Positions 19,965 to 27,661 of a DNA stretch of 49,797 nt are shown one piece after another. How positions within the stretch are numbered: position 1 is the stretch's first letter; each line of letters opens with the position of its first letter. Made by a program: the position numbers and the translations under genes. The stretch lies in contig CANQDZ010000006.1 of NCBI GenBank assembly GCA_947594025.1, forward strand, positions 1 to 49,797, in the 5' to 3' direction. The notes beneath the pieces are model-generated. The model worked only from the letters and a program-made list of their open reading frames with translations. It was not told the origin of the DNA and ran no database searches. This DNA is from Candidatus Gastranaerophilales bacterium. Lineage in GTDB: Bacteria; Cyanobacteriota; Vampirovibrionia; Gastranaerophilales; Gastranaerophilaceae.

Positions 19965-19970
19965 TATAAT
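19965..19970 (+). promoter_or_regulatory. Near-leaderless promoter of the FlhB-like gene
   Basis: TATAAT, seven bases, then ATG 19978. Another TATAAT at the end of kdsA lies about 20 bases further upstream. Read-through from kdsA is also possible. Confidence 0.45.
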
Positions 19971-19977
19971 TTAACTT

Positions 19978-21036
19978 ATGGGCGATGAAGATAAACAATT
20001 TGATGCCACCCCCCAAAAACTGCAAAAAGCAAGAAAAGAGGGTCAAGTTGTAAAATCAAAAGATTTTTCGACAGCAATAGGTTTGCTTGTTATTTTTGTT
20101 GCGATATACGCACTTTCGCCTTTTATCTGGAAACAAATTTCTCAAATTTTTGTTCTTTTGTACGAGCAAATACCAAATGCACATATGGAAAAAATAGGAC
20201 TATCGTACATAATGTTTACAACGCTTGTTCCTCTCATTTTAATATTGGGACCTATTTTAATTATTGCTTGGTTTATGGGAATTATGGGCGACCTTGTGCA
20301 AATCGGGCCATTATTTACGACAACCCCTTTATCTCCCAAATTTGATAAATTAAATCCGACAAAATATTTTAAAAACTTATTCTCACCAAAAACTTTATTT
20401 GAGCTTTTCAAAAACATTTTAAAAGTTACAATATTAGGTTATATAGGCTGGAATGTATATAAAAGTCATTTTCCCGTTATTTTGTCTTTAGTTAATGTAG
20501 ATAATCAATTTGCAATTTTAATTGAGTTTGGCAAATTAATTGTTGAATTCGTATTTAAAGCGGTAATTGCTTTTTTGATTATATCTGCGGCAGATTACGG
20601 TATGACCAAATGGAAATTTTTACAAGACCAAAAGATGTCTTTCAAAGAGTTAAAGGATGAATTTAAAAACACTGAAGGCGATCCAAACGTCAAAGCAGCA
20701 CTTAGACAGCGTCGTCAGCAAATGCTTCAAAGGTCAATGATGGATGCCGTACCCGATGCTGATTTTTTGGTTACGAATCCGACTCATATAGCTTGCGCCC
20801 TAAAATACGATGCGGAAACAATGCAATCACCTAAACTTGTCGCAAAAGGCACTGAATTATTTGCAAAGAAACTAATCGAAATTGCAAGAGAACATGATGT
20901 TCCCGTCATTGAAAATCCGCCTGTTGCAAGAGCAATATTTAGAATAGTTGAAGTAAACAAAGAAATTCCGCCCGATTTATACAAGGCAGTTGCCGAAATC
21001 TTATTATTCGTATACAAACATAAAAAGAAGAAGTAA
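19978..21036 (+). CDS. flhB: FlhB/SctU family export gate protein
   Basis: A 352-aa protein of the flagellar/type III secretion substrate-specificity switch family. The start DEDKQFDATPQKLQKARKEGQV is typical. Four membrane segments follow (about residues 28-48, 80-105, 140-160, 185-205), then a cytoplasmic domain with the NPTHIACALKYD autocleavage site, VVARGTE-like VAKGTELFAKKLIEIA, and IPPDLYKAVAEILLFVYK. NPTH is intact, so self-cleavage is predicted. The C-terminus looks more like flagellar FlhB than injectisome SctU, but no other flagellar or type III gene is in the window, so the system it serves is open. Confidence 0.88.
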   Translation: MGDEDKQFDATPQKLQKARKEGQVVKSKDFSTAIGLLVIFVAIYALSPFIWKQISQIFVLLYEQIPNAHMEKIGLSYIMFTTLVPLILILGPILIIAWFMGIMGDLVQIGPLFTTTPLSPKFDKLNPTKYFKNLFSPKTLFELFKNILKVTILGYIGWNVYKSHFPVILSLVNVDNQFAILIEFGKLIVEFVFKAVIAFLIISAADYGMTKWKFLQDQKMSFKELKDEFKNTEGDPNVKAALRQRRQQMLQRSMMDAVPDADFLVTNPTHIACALKYDAETMQSPKLVAKGTELFAKKLIEIAREHDVPVIENPPVARAIFRIVEVNKEIPPDLYKAVAEILLFVYKHKKKK

Positions 21037-21675
21037 CTATATTATAGAATTTTTATTTACATAAAAATTGTTTTCCATTTCATGTCCTATGGTTGTGTTT
21101 TCTCCATGTCCTGTGTAAACCATTGTGTCTTTAGGAAGTGTGTAGAGTTTATTTGATATATTATGTACTATTTCATTAAAATTTCCACCTGCAAGGTCGC
21201 ATCTTCCAACATTTTCATAAAATAAAGTATCACCTGAAAACAATTTATTATCTATCATATAACACACTCCGCCCGGGGTATGTCCGCTTGTGTGAATTAC
21301 ATCAATATCGTATGCGCCAAATTCAAGCTTTGAATTTTCATCTATAACGGCGTCAACCTTTGGCATTTTAAAAACGGGAATGCCAAATAAATTGCACTGG
21401 ATATCAACATTATCAACCATGATTTTGTCGTCTTTGTGAATTACAATTGTCGGATTTAATTTATCTTTAAATTCCAGGCAGCCGAATATATGGTCAAAAT
21501 GTCCATGAGTGAGTAAAATATATTTTAATTTTGCGCTATATTTATCAAGTTCTTTTTTTATCTCAACAAAATTGCCCGTACAGTCAATTAAAACGGCTTC
21601 ATGCCCTTTTTCATCAATTAGAAGATAGTTATTCGTTTCAAACCTGTCATCGATTTTATATTTTTTTAAAATCAT
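21037..21675 (-). CDS. Metallo-beta-lactamase fold hydrolase (glyoxalase II-like)
   Basis: A 212-aa single-domain MBL hydrolase. Metal-site motifs are LTHGHFDHIFG, HTSGHTPGG, FSGDTLF and VYTGHGENTTIG, the order seen in glyoxalase II and the YcbL/GloB-like group. Hydroxyacylglutathione or another thioester is a likely substrate, but the C-terminal substrate domain of true glyoxalase II is missing. A GGAG Shine-Dalgarno precedes the ATG. It ends one base from convergent flhB and follows an unknown small gene by 8 bases. Confidence 0.85.
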   Translation of the reverse strand: MILKKYKIDDRFETNNYLLIDEKGHEAVLIDCTGNFVEIKKELDKYSAKLKYILLTHGHFDHIFGCLEFKDKLNPTIVIHKDDKIMVDNVDIQCNLFGIPVFKMPKVDAVIDENSKLEFGAYDIDVIHTSGHTPGGVCYMIDNKLFSGDTLFYENVGRCDLAGGNFNEIVHNISNKLYTLPKDTMVYTGHGENTTIGHEMENNFYVNKNSII

Positions 21676-21683
21676 ATATTCTC

Positions 21684-21899
21684 CTACCAGAAAGATTTTA
21701 TCATATCTACAATCTTATTGATAGTGTTTTTGCCCTTTATGGTTGTTGAAGCTTTATAGACAATTTGTTTCAAGCTTTCATCAGATAAATTAAAATGAAG
21801 CTGAAGTTCTTTAATATATTTAGAAAGATAATGAAGTGCCAATTTTTCTTTTGTACTGTTGGGCGATGCACTTTTTGACGTGATAATTTTTTCCTTCAT
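21684..21899 (-). CDS. Small uncharacterised protein, 71 aa
   Basis: I do not recognise this protein. It is lysine-rich and looks helical and soluble, with no membrane segment (for example LALHYLSKYIKELQLHFNLSDESLKQIVYKA). It lies 8 bases upstream of the MBL hydrolase gene, so the pair is probably one transcript. The start is supported by a TATCAT box six bases before the ATG, which predicts a leaderless mRNA. Confidence 0.65.
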   Translation of the reverse strand: MKEKIITSKSASPNSTKEKLALHYLSKYIKELQLHFNLSDESLKQIVYKASTTIKGKNTINKIVDMIKSFW

Positions 21900-21911
21900 A
21901 CATAAATGATA
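21900..21911 (-). promoter_or_regulatory. Leaderless promoter of the 71-aa gene and MBL hydrolase
   Basis: Minus-strand TATCAT (21911-21906), six bases (TTATGT), then ATG at 21899. Confidence 0.45.
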
Positions 21912-21953
21912 AGAAATTATTTATAATATATCATTGCCTAAAAGTTTAAAAGC

Positions 21954-22358
21954 TTAACCCTTTTTCTGGGAATTTTTTATAACGTAAGGACGTACAAAAC
22001 TCCAAGTACCAAATAAGCTAATAACGGTAGATGCAAGTGCAAGTACTGTTTTAATTTTTTTATTTTGTCCCTTTTCCCCAACTTTGATAAGGCTGTTTAT
22101 TGCACCTAAGGAAGTTCCTGCCATAAAGGCTAAATAACCTTTGAATATTGTTCTTGGAACTTCAATAGTATCGTTCATATCACAAGAATTTTTGACTTCC
22201 GTTTCAAATTTTTTCAGTAAATCAAGTTTTTGTTTAGGTTTATTTTGCTGTTCATTATTTAAAACGACAGGATTAGGTATTTGAACATTGACCGCCGAGT
22301 TTTGAACAGCGTGCGGAACTTTAATAGGTTTTAAATTTGATACGCCTTGTACACTCAT
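21954..22358 (-). CDS. Uncharacterised membrane protein, 134 aa
   Basis: Not recognised. The first 75 residues are hydrophilic with many Asn, Gln, Pro and Lys. Two hydrophobic segments follow, about residues 76-92 (YLAFMAGTSLGAINSLI) and 106-124 (LALASTVISLFGTWSF), each flanked by Lys, so a hairpin in the inner membrane is plausible. A Shine-Dalgarno (AAGGAT) lies seven bases before the ATG. It sits downstream of secG with a 53-base gap on the same strand. Its style, a polar N-terminus followed by membrane helices, resembles the unknown protein at 34577. Confidence 0.7.
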   Translation of the reverse strand: MSVQGVSNLKPIKVPHAVQNSAVNVQIPNPVVLNNEQQNKPKQKLDLLKKFETEVKNSCDMNDTIEVPRTIFKGYLAFMAGTSLGAINSLIKVGEKGQNKKIKTVLALASTVISLFGTWSFVRPYVIKNSQKKG

Positions 22359-22411
22359 TTTAATAATCCTTAATTACAATTATTTAAAGCGTATGAATAA
22401 ATAATTTTGCG

Positions 22412-22633
22412 CTATTTGATAACAAAACCAAGTATAAATGTAGTGATGACAAAAATACCTGAAACTATATATGTAACTTTGTTCAATCCTGATTCTGCGC
22501 TTTTTTGAGACGAAAATAACTGACTTGCAGAACCTATTGAAGCTAAACCGTCGCCTTTTGGAGCATGTAACAGAACTAAAATAATAAGTAATATTGCTGA
22601 TAATATTTGTATGATATATAGAAATGTTGTCAT
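22412..22633 (-). CDS. secG: Preprotein translocase subunit SecG
   Basis: A 73-aa inner-membrane subunit that assists SecYE and SecA in protein export. It has the expected two membrane helices (about residues 4-22 and 52-72) and the conserved cytosolic loop with LLHAPKGDGLASIGSASQLFSS, equivalent to the usual QxGKGADMGAAFG region. Length and layout fit the family. A clear Shine-Dalgarno (AAGGAAAA) precedes the ATG. It is divergent from nnrD. Confidence 0.92.
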   Translation of the reverse strand: MTTFLYIIQILSAILLIILVLLHAPKGDGLASIGSASQLFSSQKSAESGLNKVTYIVSGIFVITTFILGFVIK

Positions 22634-22748
22634 CTTATTTTCCTTTTATTACCTAAAAAGATTATCATGAAAAAAAAAATAATACAATTGTCTAACTCAT
22701 AATATGTAAAATATGCTAGAATAACTTTAATGGTATTTGGAGAATAAA

Positions 22749-23642
22749 ATGGAAAACACTTTAAACCACATTGAGCTTACAAAAGAATATGTGCAAAAAC
22801 TTTTGCCTCAAAGAAGCGACTATTCAAGCAAGGGAAGTTACGGCTGCGTGGTAAATATTGCAGGCTCTCTTATGTATTCGGGGGCGGCATATTTAAGTTC
22901 AATTTCTGCTCTAAAAGTAGGGGCAGGGCTTGTAAAACTTGCAACAACAACAAATGTTATCCCAATCACCGCTTCTTTAAGTGCGGATATTACTTTTATT
23001 GATTTGGGTGAAAGCTCCGATTATACAATTCCAAAAGATGCTTATAAGATTTTAAAAGAAATAAAAGAGCCAAGCTCTTATTCAATAGGATGCGGGCTTT
23101 CTTTAGGTCATGACATTCAAGATTTTATATTATCTTTTCTTAAAAATAACAAGGACAATCAAACTCCGATTATTATTGATGCAGACGGTATTAACGCACT
23201 TGCCTGTACAAATAAGAAGTTTACATTGCCCCTAAATTCAATAATTACACCTCATCCTCTTGAGCTTTCAAGACTTATAGATGTGCCTGTTGATGAAATA
23301 CAATCAAACAGAATTAAATATGCGTGGGAAACAAGCAGGGAATTTGACTGCATTGTTTTGTTAAAAGGACATGACAGTGTAATTGCCGTTCCAAACGGAC
23401 AGATTTTTGTGAATAAAACAGGAAATTCTGCTCTTGCAAAAGGGGGTTCCGGAGATGTCTTGACAGGCATGATAGCAGGTTTTTCAGCCCAAGGATTAAA
23501 TCTTGAAAATGCAACATGCCTTGCTGTATATTTGCATGGAAAAGCAGGTGAAATTGCGTCATTAACTCAAACAGAATACGGTGTTCTTGCAACAAATTTA
23601 ATAAATACCATTCCGCAAGCCATAAAGACATTGTTAAACTAA
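22749..23642 (+). CDS. nnrD: ADP-dependent (S)-NAD(P)H-hydrate dehydratase
   Basis: NnrD repairs hydrated NAD(P)H, using ADP, and belongs to the ribokinase-like CARKD family. The 297-aa protein has GSYGCVVNIAGSLMYSGAAYL, SALKVGAGLVKLAT, IIIDADGINALA, TPHPLELSRL and the catalytic NSALAKGGSGDVLTGMIAGF with its Asp. The epimerase domain NnrE that is often fused N-terminally is absent and is not seen nearby. ATG 22749 is preferred over TTG 22737 because TTGGAGAATAAA before it holds the Shine-Dalgarno. Confidence 0.93.
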   Translation: MENTLNHIELTKEYVQKLLPQRSDYSSKGSYGCVVNIAGSLMYSGAAYLSSISALKVGAGLVKLATTTNVIPITASLSADITFIDLGESSDYTIPKDAYKILKEIKEPSSYSIGCGLSLGHDIQDFILSFLKNNKDNQTPIIIDADGINALACTNKKFTLPLNSIITPHPLELSRLIDVPVDEIQSNRIKYAWETSREFDCIVLLKGHDSVIAVPNGQIFVNKTGNSALAKGGSGDVLTGMIAGFSAQGLNLENATCLAVYLHGKAGEIASLTQTEYGVLATNLINTIPQAIKTLLN

Positions 23643-23649
23643 AATAATC

Positions 23650-25524
23650 CTAAATAGCTTCGTCTTTTGGAACCTTAATTCTTCTGAGTTTCCATTCTTC
23701 AAACCAGTTGTTTTTTTGAGTGACCTGAGAAGGATTTTCAACGACAACCTTATCATATTGTATTTTTGCGCTGTCTGAACCAAGCAAGAATACAACGTCG
23801 AGAGTGGTTCTATCCCTTACGCTGTCATAAGAAACTGCAAGTTTAAAATCCTCAGGTCCAACCATTGCATAGAACATGTTTTCCGTAAGCAAGTCTTTTT
23901 CGTAGTTATCTCTTAAAGGAGAAAGAGTTCCTCTGTATCCGATTGTTAAATATCTGCATAATCTAAAGTTTTCATCAATAGAGAATGAAACTTTACCGTA
24001 TCTGTAATCATCAAATACAAAAGGGCTTCTTCCGTGAACTCCGCCGAGACCTGCGTATATTCTTGAACCCCAGCCTTTTACCCTTGATTCGATATGAGGG
24101 TGAAATTTGGCAAATGCTATAAAATCGCCCGTACCATATAAAGTAGCACTTCCTATAGCACCTATATAACCTCTTAAGAACATATCCTGTTCTTTATTTT
24201 CTATATTTATAACTCTTTTGAAAAGTTGTCCCTGCCAGCCTAAACGCATTGTGCCAAGCTGGTGTTCTTGGTTATCTTCCGAATAGTCGGCGGCATAACC
24301 GCCGTTCACCCTTTGCATATAAGTTGCATCCAAATCTTTGTTATACCATTTTTTTTGATGAGCCAATTGTAATAAGTATCCTGCCCTTCTGTAGCCGTTT
24401 AACCATTCATTCATATATCCGTGACGTGCATATTCGATTTGCAGGTCGTCATTAATGCGATATTTACCTCTAAAAACCAAGTCACTGCTTGAAGTTCCCC
24501 AACCGGCTTCCAAGGTATTTCTTTTTGAACGATGTCTTACGATTGCGCCCACACCGGCTTTATCCTTATATACAAATGCGGGAACAACTTTGATTGTGGA
24601 GTTGCCGGGTGCTTTAAACACAAAACCCGGACCAACGTATGTACCAAAGCCGTTTAAAGAACCGATTTCAGGCATGTTTACTTCCGCATAACTTTGTTCT
24701 TTATCCGTGTATAAGCTGATTTCAGGTGCGGATGCTAATTTTAATTTTTTATAGAAAATTTCAGCGTCCTTCATTGTAATTTCATCATGACTTTTTCCGC
24801 CTTTTATTACAATTTCCCTTGTCTTTATTCTATATGGTTCAGACCTTTTCTTTCTCATCTCAAAAGTGGCATCTTCATCATCAATAACCGTTCTGTCATA
24901 AAAAGAACCAAAACCATGTGATTCAACCCTCATTTCAAGTTTTTCCGCAAGCTCTATATCGCCGTTTACGGCCTCCACCTTATTTGCGTAAGCGTAACCT
25001 TCCCTTGAAGTGATTTTAAATGTATCAAAATTTCCTATAGGTTCATTCATCAGAATATTTTCTTTATTTAAATCGATTATCATATAATCGCCCGTGATGA
25101 TACCACCGTCTTTATAAAGTTTGATATTGTCAAAAAGTTTCACATAATTTTCATTGTGGTTGAATATTGCCTTGTCCGCCTTTAATTTGATTTTATCAGG
25201 ATAAGTGACAATAACCACATTTCCTGTTGCAACAACCGTATTTTCATCATTATTATATTCCATTTTGTCGCAGTCAAGGGTCATTGATGAGGATTCTTTA
25301 GGTTGAGAAGCGCCTTCTTCGGCATTTTTTTCTTTCAGGTAATCAATAGGATTGGGGATGTAAATTCCTTCGTCAGTTATTTCTTTGCTAATCTCCGCAT
25401 TGTATTTTCTTGCATTGCTTTTAATCAAATCTTCTTCACTTTGAGCCTGAATAACTTCCATGGCACGCAGGGGAAGTGTCACAAAAATTAAAAAGATTAA
25501 AATTAATATATAACGCAGTTTAAT
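23650..25524 (-). CDS. lptD: LptD/OstA-like LPS assembly outer-membrane protein, probable ATT start
   Basis: LptD inserts LPS into the outer membrane. An N-terminal OstA jelly-roll region (LDCDKMEYNNDENTVVATGNVVI, LKADKAIFNHNENYVKLFDNI) is followed by many beta strands with aromatic girdle residues, consistent with a barrel; about 624 aa is short for LptD. The usual initiators give a poor start: GTG 25482 would begin after the hydrophobic core of a signal peptide. Extending the frame gives KLRYILILIFLIFVTLPLRA, a good signal peptide. A GAGG Shine-Dalgarno lies eight bases before an in-frame ATT at 25524, and no ATG, GTG or TTG is available there; CTG 25518 is the alternative. The ATG inside the Shine-Dalgarno (25538) is out of frame and stops after three codons. 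Confidence 0.8.
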   Translation of the reverse strand: MKLRYILILIFLIFVTLPLRAMEVIQAQSEEDLIKSNARKYNAEISKEITDEGIYIPNPIDYLKEKNAEEGASQPKESSSMTLDCDKMEYNNDENTVVATGNVVIVTYPDKIKLKADKAIFNHNENYVKLFDNIKLYKDGGIITGDYMIIDLNKENILMNEPIGNFDTFKITSREGYAYANKVEAVNGDIELAEKLEMRVESHGFGSFYDRTVIDDEDATFEMRKKRSEPYRIKTREIVIKGGKSHDEITMKDAEIFYKKLKLASAPEISLYTDKEQSYAEVNMPEIGSLNGFGTYVGPGFVFKAPGNSTIKVVPAFVYKDKAGVGAIVRHRSKRNTLEAGWGTSSSDLVFRGKYRINDDLQIEYARHGYMNEWLNGYRRAGYLLQLAHQKKWYNKDLDATYMQRVNGGYAADYSEDNQEHQLGTMRLGWQGQLFKRVINIENKEQDMFLRGYIGAIGSATLYGTGDFIAFAKFHPHIESRVKGWGSRIYAGLGGVHGRSPFVFDDYRYGKVSFSIDENFRLCRYLTIGYRGTLSPLRDNYEKDLLTENMFYAMVGPEDFKLAVSYDSVRDRTTLDVVFLLGSDSAKIQYDKVVVENPSQVTQKNNWFEEWKLRRIKVPKDEAI

Positions 25525-25561
25525 AATTATTTCCTCATCAGGTCTTATGTTTATTATTTTA

Positions 25562-25597
25562 CTTTAAATATTTTTCTTTATGCAAAAATATTTAAGG
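25562..25597 (-). terminator. AT-rich hairpin between the M23 and lptD genes
   Basis: Arms 25562-25575 and 25584-25597 pair over 14 bases with one G-T wobble and an 8-base loop. It begins right at the M23 stop codon on the minus strand. It lacks GC pairs and a clear T-run, so it may be a processing or partial-termination site upstream of lptD. Confidence 0.4.
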
Positions 25598-26719
25598 TTA
25601 TCTTGGAACGTAATTGAAAGGATTTGTTGTTTTACCGTTTACACGAACTTCAAAGTGAAGATGCGGTCCTGTTGAATAACCTGTTGTTCCGACATATCCT
25701 ACGACTTGTCCTCTTTGAACGCTATTGCCTTTAGATGTGTTAAATCTTGACATATGAGCATATAGAGTTGTTGTATTTTGACCGTTGATTTTACCATGGT
25801 CTATAATTACAACTTTTCCATATCCTCCGTACCAGCCTACAAATATAACTTTTCCGCTATTTGCCGCCTTAATCGGAGTTCCTGCCGGTGATGCCAAATC
25901 TACGCCTGAGTGGAAAATTCTTTTCTTAAATATAGGATGGGTTCTATATCCGTAAGGCGATGATACTCTGCCGTTTGTAGGCCTTAAAAATGTTTTATTT
26001 GCAACAATAACTTCACTATCGTCCCCTACGCTCTTATTAATTAAGCTTGTTAATTGTTTACTTTGTTTTGCTAAATCTCTTTCCGCTTTTTCCCAGGTTG
26101 TTCTGTCTGTTTTTAGCTTTTCAATATATTTTTCGTTCTTGGAAATGGCATTTTTAATGTTTTTCTCTTGTTTATTCATTATTTTGATATTTTCATCCAA
26201 ATATCTTTGCTGTTCTTCAATTTTTCGTTTAAGAATCATTATATTTCTTGTTTTTCTTTGAGAATTTTTGATATTTTCTCTGTCTATTTTCATAATCAAA
26301 TTTTCAAAATATAATCTATCCAATAAATTATTAATATCACGTGCATTTAACAAGAATTCAACATAATTTTGTCTTTGTTTTTTGTATATGCTTACAATTC
26401 TTTTATTACTCATACTTTTTTGTTTTTCGTAATCTTGAATTGAAGCATCAAGCTGTTTTTTTAAGGAACTCAAATTTTCCTGAGTTTTGGCGTATTTTTC
26501 TTTATTTACGGTTAAATTCTCTTGAGTTTCTTCAAGCTTTTGTTGATTGCTATACAATTTTTTGGATTCAATCTTTTCAAGAAGTTTTAACTTATATATT
26601 TTATCTTGCGCCATTTTTCTTTTTTGTTCAATTTGTGCTTGAGTATCCGCATAACAAAGACCCGACATGAACATGGCGGCGATTAAACATATTAAAATTT
26701 TAAATCCGTTTTTTTTCAT
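25598..26719 (-). CDS. M23 murein hydrolase with coiled coil (EnvC-like)
   Basis: A 373-aa exported protein. A signal peptide (MKKNGFKILICLIAAMFMSG, cut after CYA) precedes a long coiled coil to about residue 240, then a LytM/M23 peptidase domain with all zinc ligands: HSGVDLASP (HxxxD), LYAHMS and GPHLHFEV (HxH). Complete ligands argue for an active D,D-endopeptidase, unlike the inactive LytM domain of E. coli EnvC, although the coiled-coil layout is EnvC-like. Role: peptidoglycan remodelling or cell separation in the periplasm. ATG 26719 starts the signal peptide; ATG 26770 would overlap the small gene upstream. The gap to that gene is two bases, so coupling is likely. Confidence 0.93.
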   Translation of the reverse strand: MKKNGFKILICLIAAMFMSGLCYADTQAQIEQKRKMAQDKIYKLKLLEKIESKKLYSNQQKLEETQENLTVNKEKYAKTQENLSSLKKQLDASIQDYEKQKSMSNKRIVSIYKKQRQNYVEFLLNARDINNLLDRLYFENLIMKIDRENIKNSQRKTRNIMILKRKIEEQQRYLDENIKIMNKQEKNIKNAISKNEKYIEKLKTDRTTWEKAERDLAKQSKQLTSLINKSVGDDSEVIVANKTFLRPTNGRVSSPYGYRTHPIFKKRIFHSGVDLASPAGTPIKAANSGKVIFVGWYGGYGKVVIIDHGKINGQNTTTLYAHMSRFNTSKGNSVQRGQVVGYVGTTGYSTGPHLHFEVRVNGKTTNPFNYVPR

Positions 26720-26721
26720 AA

Positions 26722-26832
26722 CTATTGTCGCGCAATGATAGGTAAAACAATTGTTAAACCAACCATCCAAGCAATTACGGTAACTGTAATTATACCAACT
26801 ATTATTCTTTTGTGTTTTCTAAAAAATTCCAT
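26722..26832 (-). CDS. Small single-span membrane protein, 36 aa
   Basis: A short open frame with a good Shine-Dalgarno (GGAGATAATTC before the ATG at 26832). The protein has a basic start (MEFFRKHKRI), one hydrophobic helix of about 24 residues (IVGIITVTVIAWMVGLTIVLPII) and the end ARQ. It stops two bases before the M23 hydrolase ATG, so the two are almost certainly cotranslated. I know no named family for it. The N-terminus resembles the membrane anchor of PpiD/SurA-type proteins, but nothing follows the anchor. It could be a small regulator or partner of the hydrolase. Confidence 0.7.
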   Translation of the reverse strand: MEFFRKHKRIIVGIITVTVIAWMVGLTIVLPIIARQ

Positions 26833-27031
26833 GAATTATCTCCAATGTCTTTTATTATTGTACCCTCAAAAAAATTATAGGGCAAATTTTGAAGATGTGA
26901 TGATTATATAATTTTGTTTTTTTCAAGCGATGACTACGTTTTTGTCATTTATGTAAAGAAATATTACAAAAAATGAGAGTATGCGCAATTTTTTATCGAA
27001 TAAATACTTTATATATATGTAAGATATAAAC
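26833..27031. other. Gene-free AT-rich stretch, no feature assigned
   Basis: Together with the candidate RNA that follows, this is a gap of about 300 bases. It should contain the minus-strand promoter for the small membrane gene and, at its right end, TAAGAT/TATAAA boxes (27020-27030) that could start a plus-strand RNA. No credible open frame or repeat was seen. Confidence 0.4.
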
Positions 27032-27138
27032 ACTACGAATTAGAGAGAAATTTAAATAACCTACACACACTAACCTTCACTTCACACGAGAATTACTAAA
27101 AAAGTATTCAGGGGCTTTTATTACAAAAGCTCTTTTTT
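27032..27138 (+). ncRNA. Candidate small RNA with its own terminator
   Basis: A plus-strand terminator at 27111-27140 has no plus-strand gene before it. About 80-90 bases upstream are -10-like boxes (TAAGAT 27020-27025, TATAAA 27025-27030). The sequence between is unstructured and rich in C and A (for example ACACACACTAACC), which could be a pairing region. Expected RNA is about 100 nt. No known RNA family was recognised. Confidence 0.35.
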
Positions 27139-27140
27139 TT
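27111..27140 (+). terminator. Plus-strand intrinsic terminator facing hpt
   Basis: GGGGCTTTT (27111-27119) pairs with AAAAGCTCT (27125-27133) around ATTAC, counting two G-T pairs, followed by a run of T ending at 27140. The T-run reaches into the hpt stop codon. Confidence 0.65.
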
Positions 27141-27660
27141 ATTCAAAATATCCTATGTAAGGAAGATTTCTGTATATTTCATCATAGTCAAGTCCAAAAC
27201 CGACTATAAACTTATCATCAACCTCAAAACCGTAAAAATCAGGCTGCACTTCATTTATTCTTGCCATTTTTTTATTTGCCATTGTTGCAATCTTTAATTT
27301 TTTAGGCTTTAAAGTTGTTTCAATATAATCTTTTAAAAACTTGATTGTAAGTCCTGTATCTATGATGTCTTCAACAACTAAAACATTTTTGTCTTCAAGA
27401 GGGGGCAGTGTTAAATCAAGTGCTTTAATCTTGCCTGATGATTTTGTATCGGCACCATAGCTTGAAAGTCTCACACATTCAATCTTAACGGGCATTTTGA
27501 GATATTTAACCAAATGAGTACAAAACATAATGGCGCCTTTAAGTACACATATAACAGTGAGTTCTTCATTTTCGCCAAAATATGCATTGATTTTATCCGC
27601 TACATTTTTTATTTTTTTATTAAGTTCTTCTTCGCTTATAAGAACCTTTAAATCCTTCAT
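27139..27660 (-). CDS. hpt: Hypoxanthine phosphoribosyltransferase
   Basis: Hpt salvages hypoxanthine (and often guanine) to IMP and GMP using PRPP. The 173-aa protein has the type I PRTase fold with ICVLKGAIMFCTHLVKYL, VRLSSYGADTKSSG and the PRPP loop VLVVEDIIDTGLT. FEVDDKFIVGFGLDYDEIYRNLPYIG is the conserved C-terminus. It is the last gene of a packed minus-strand operon, one base behind tilS. The hpt-tilS pairing is common in bacteria and supports both calls. Confidence 0.95.
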   Translation of the reverse strand: MKDLKVLISEEELNKKIKNVADKINAYFGENEELTVICVLKGAIMFCTHLVKYLKMPVKIECVRLSSYGADTKSSGKIKALDLTLPPLEDKNVLVVEDIIDTGLTIKFLKDYIETTLKPKKLKIATMANKKMARINEVQPDFYGFEVDDKFIVGFGLDYDEIYRNLPYIGYFE

Positions 27661-27661
27661 A

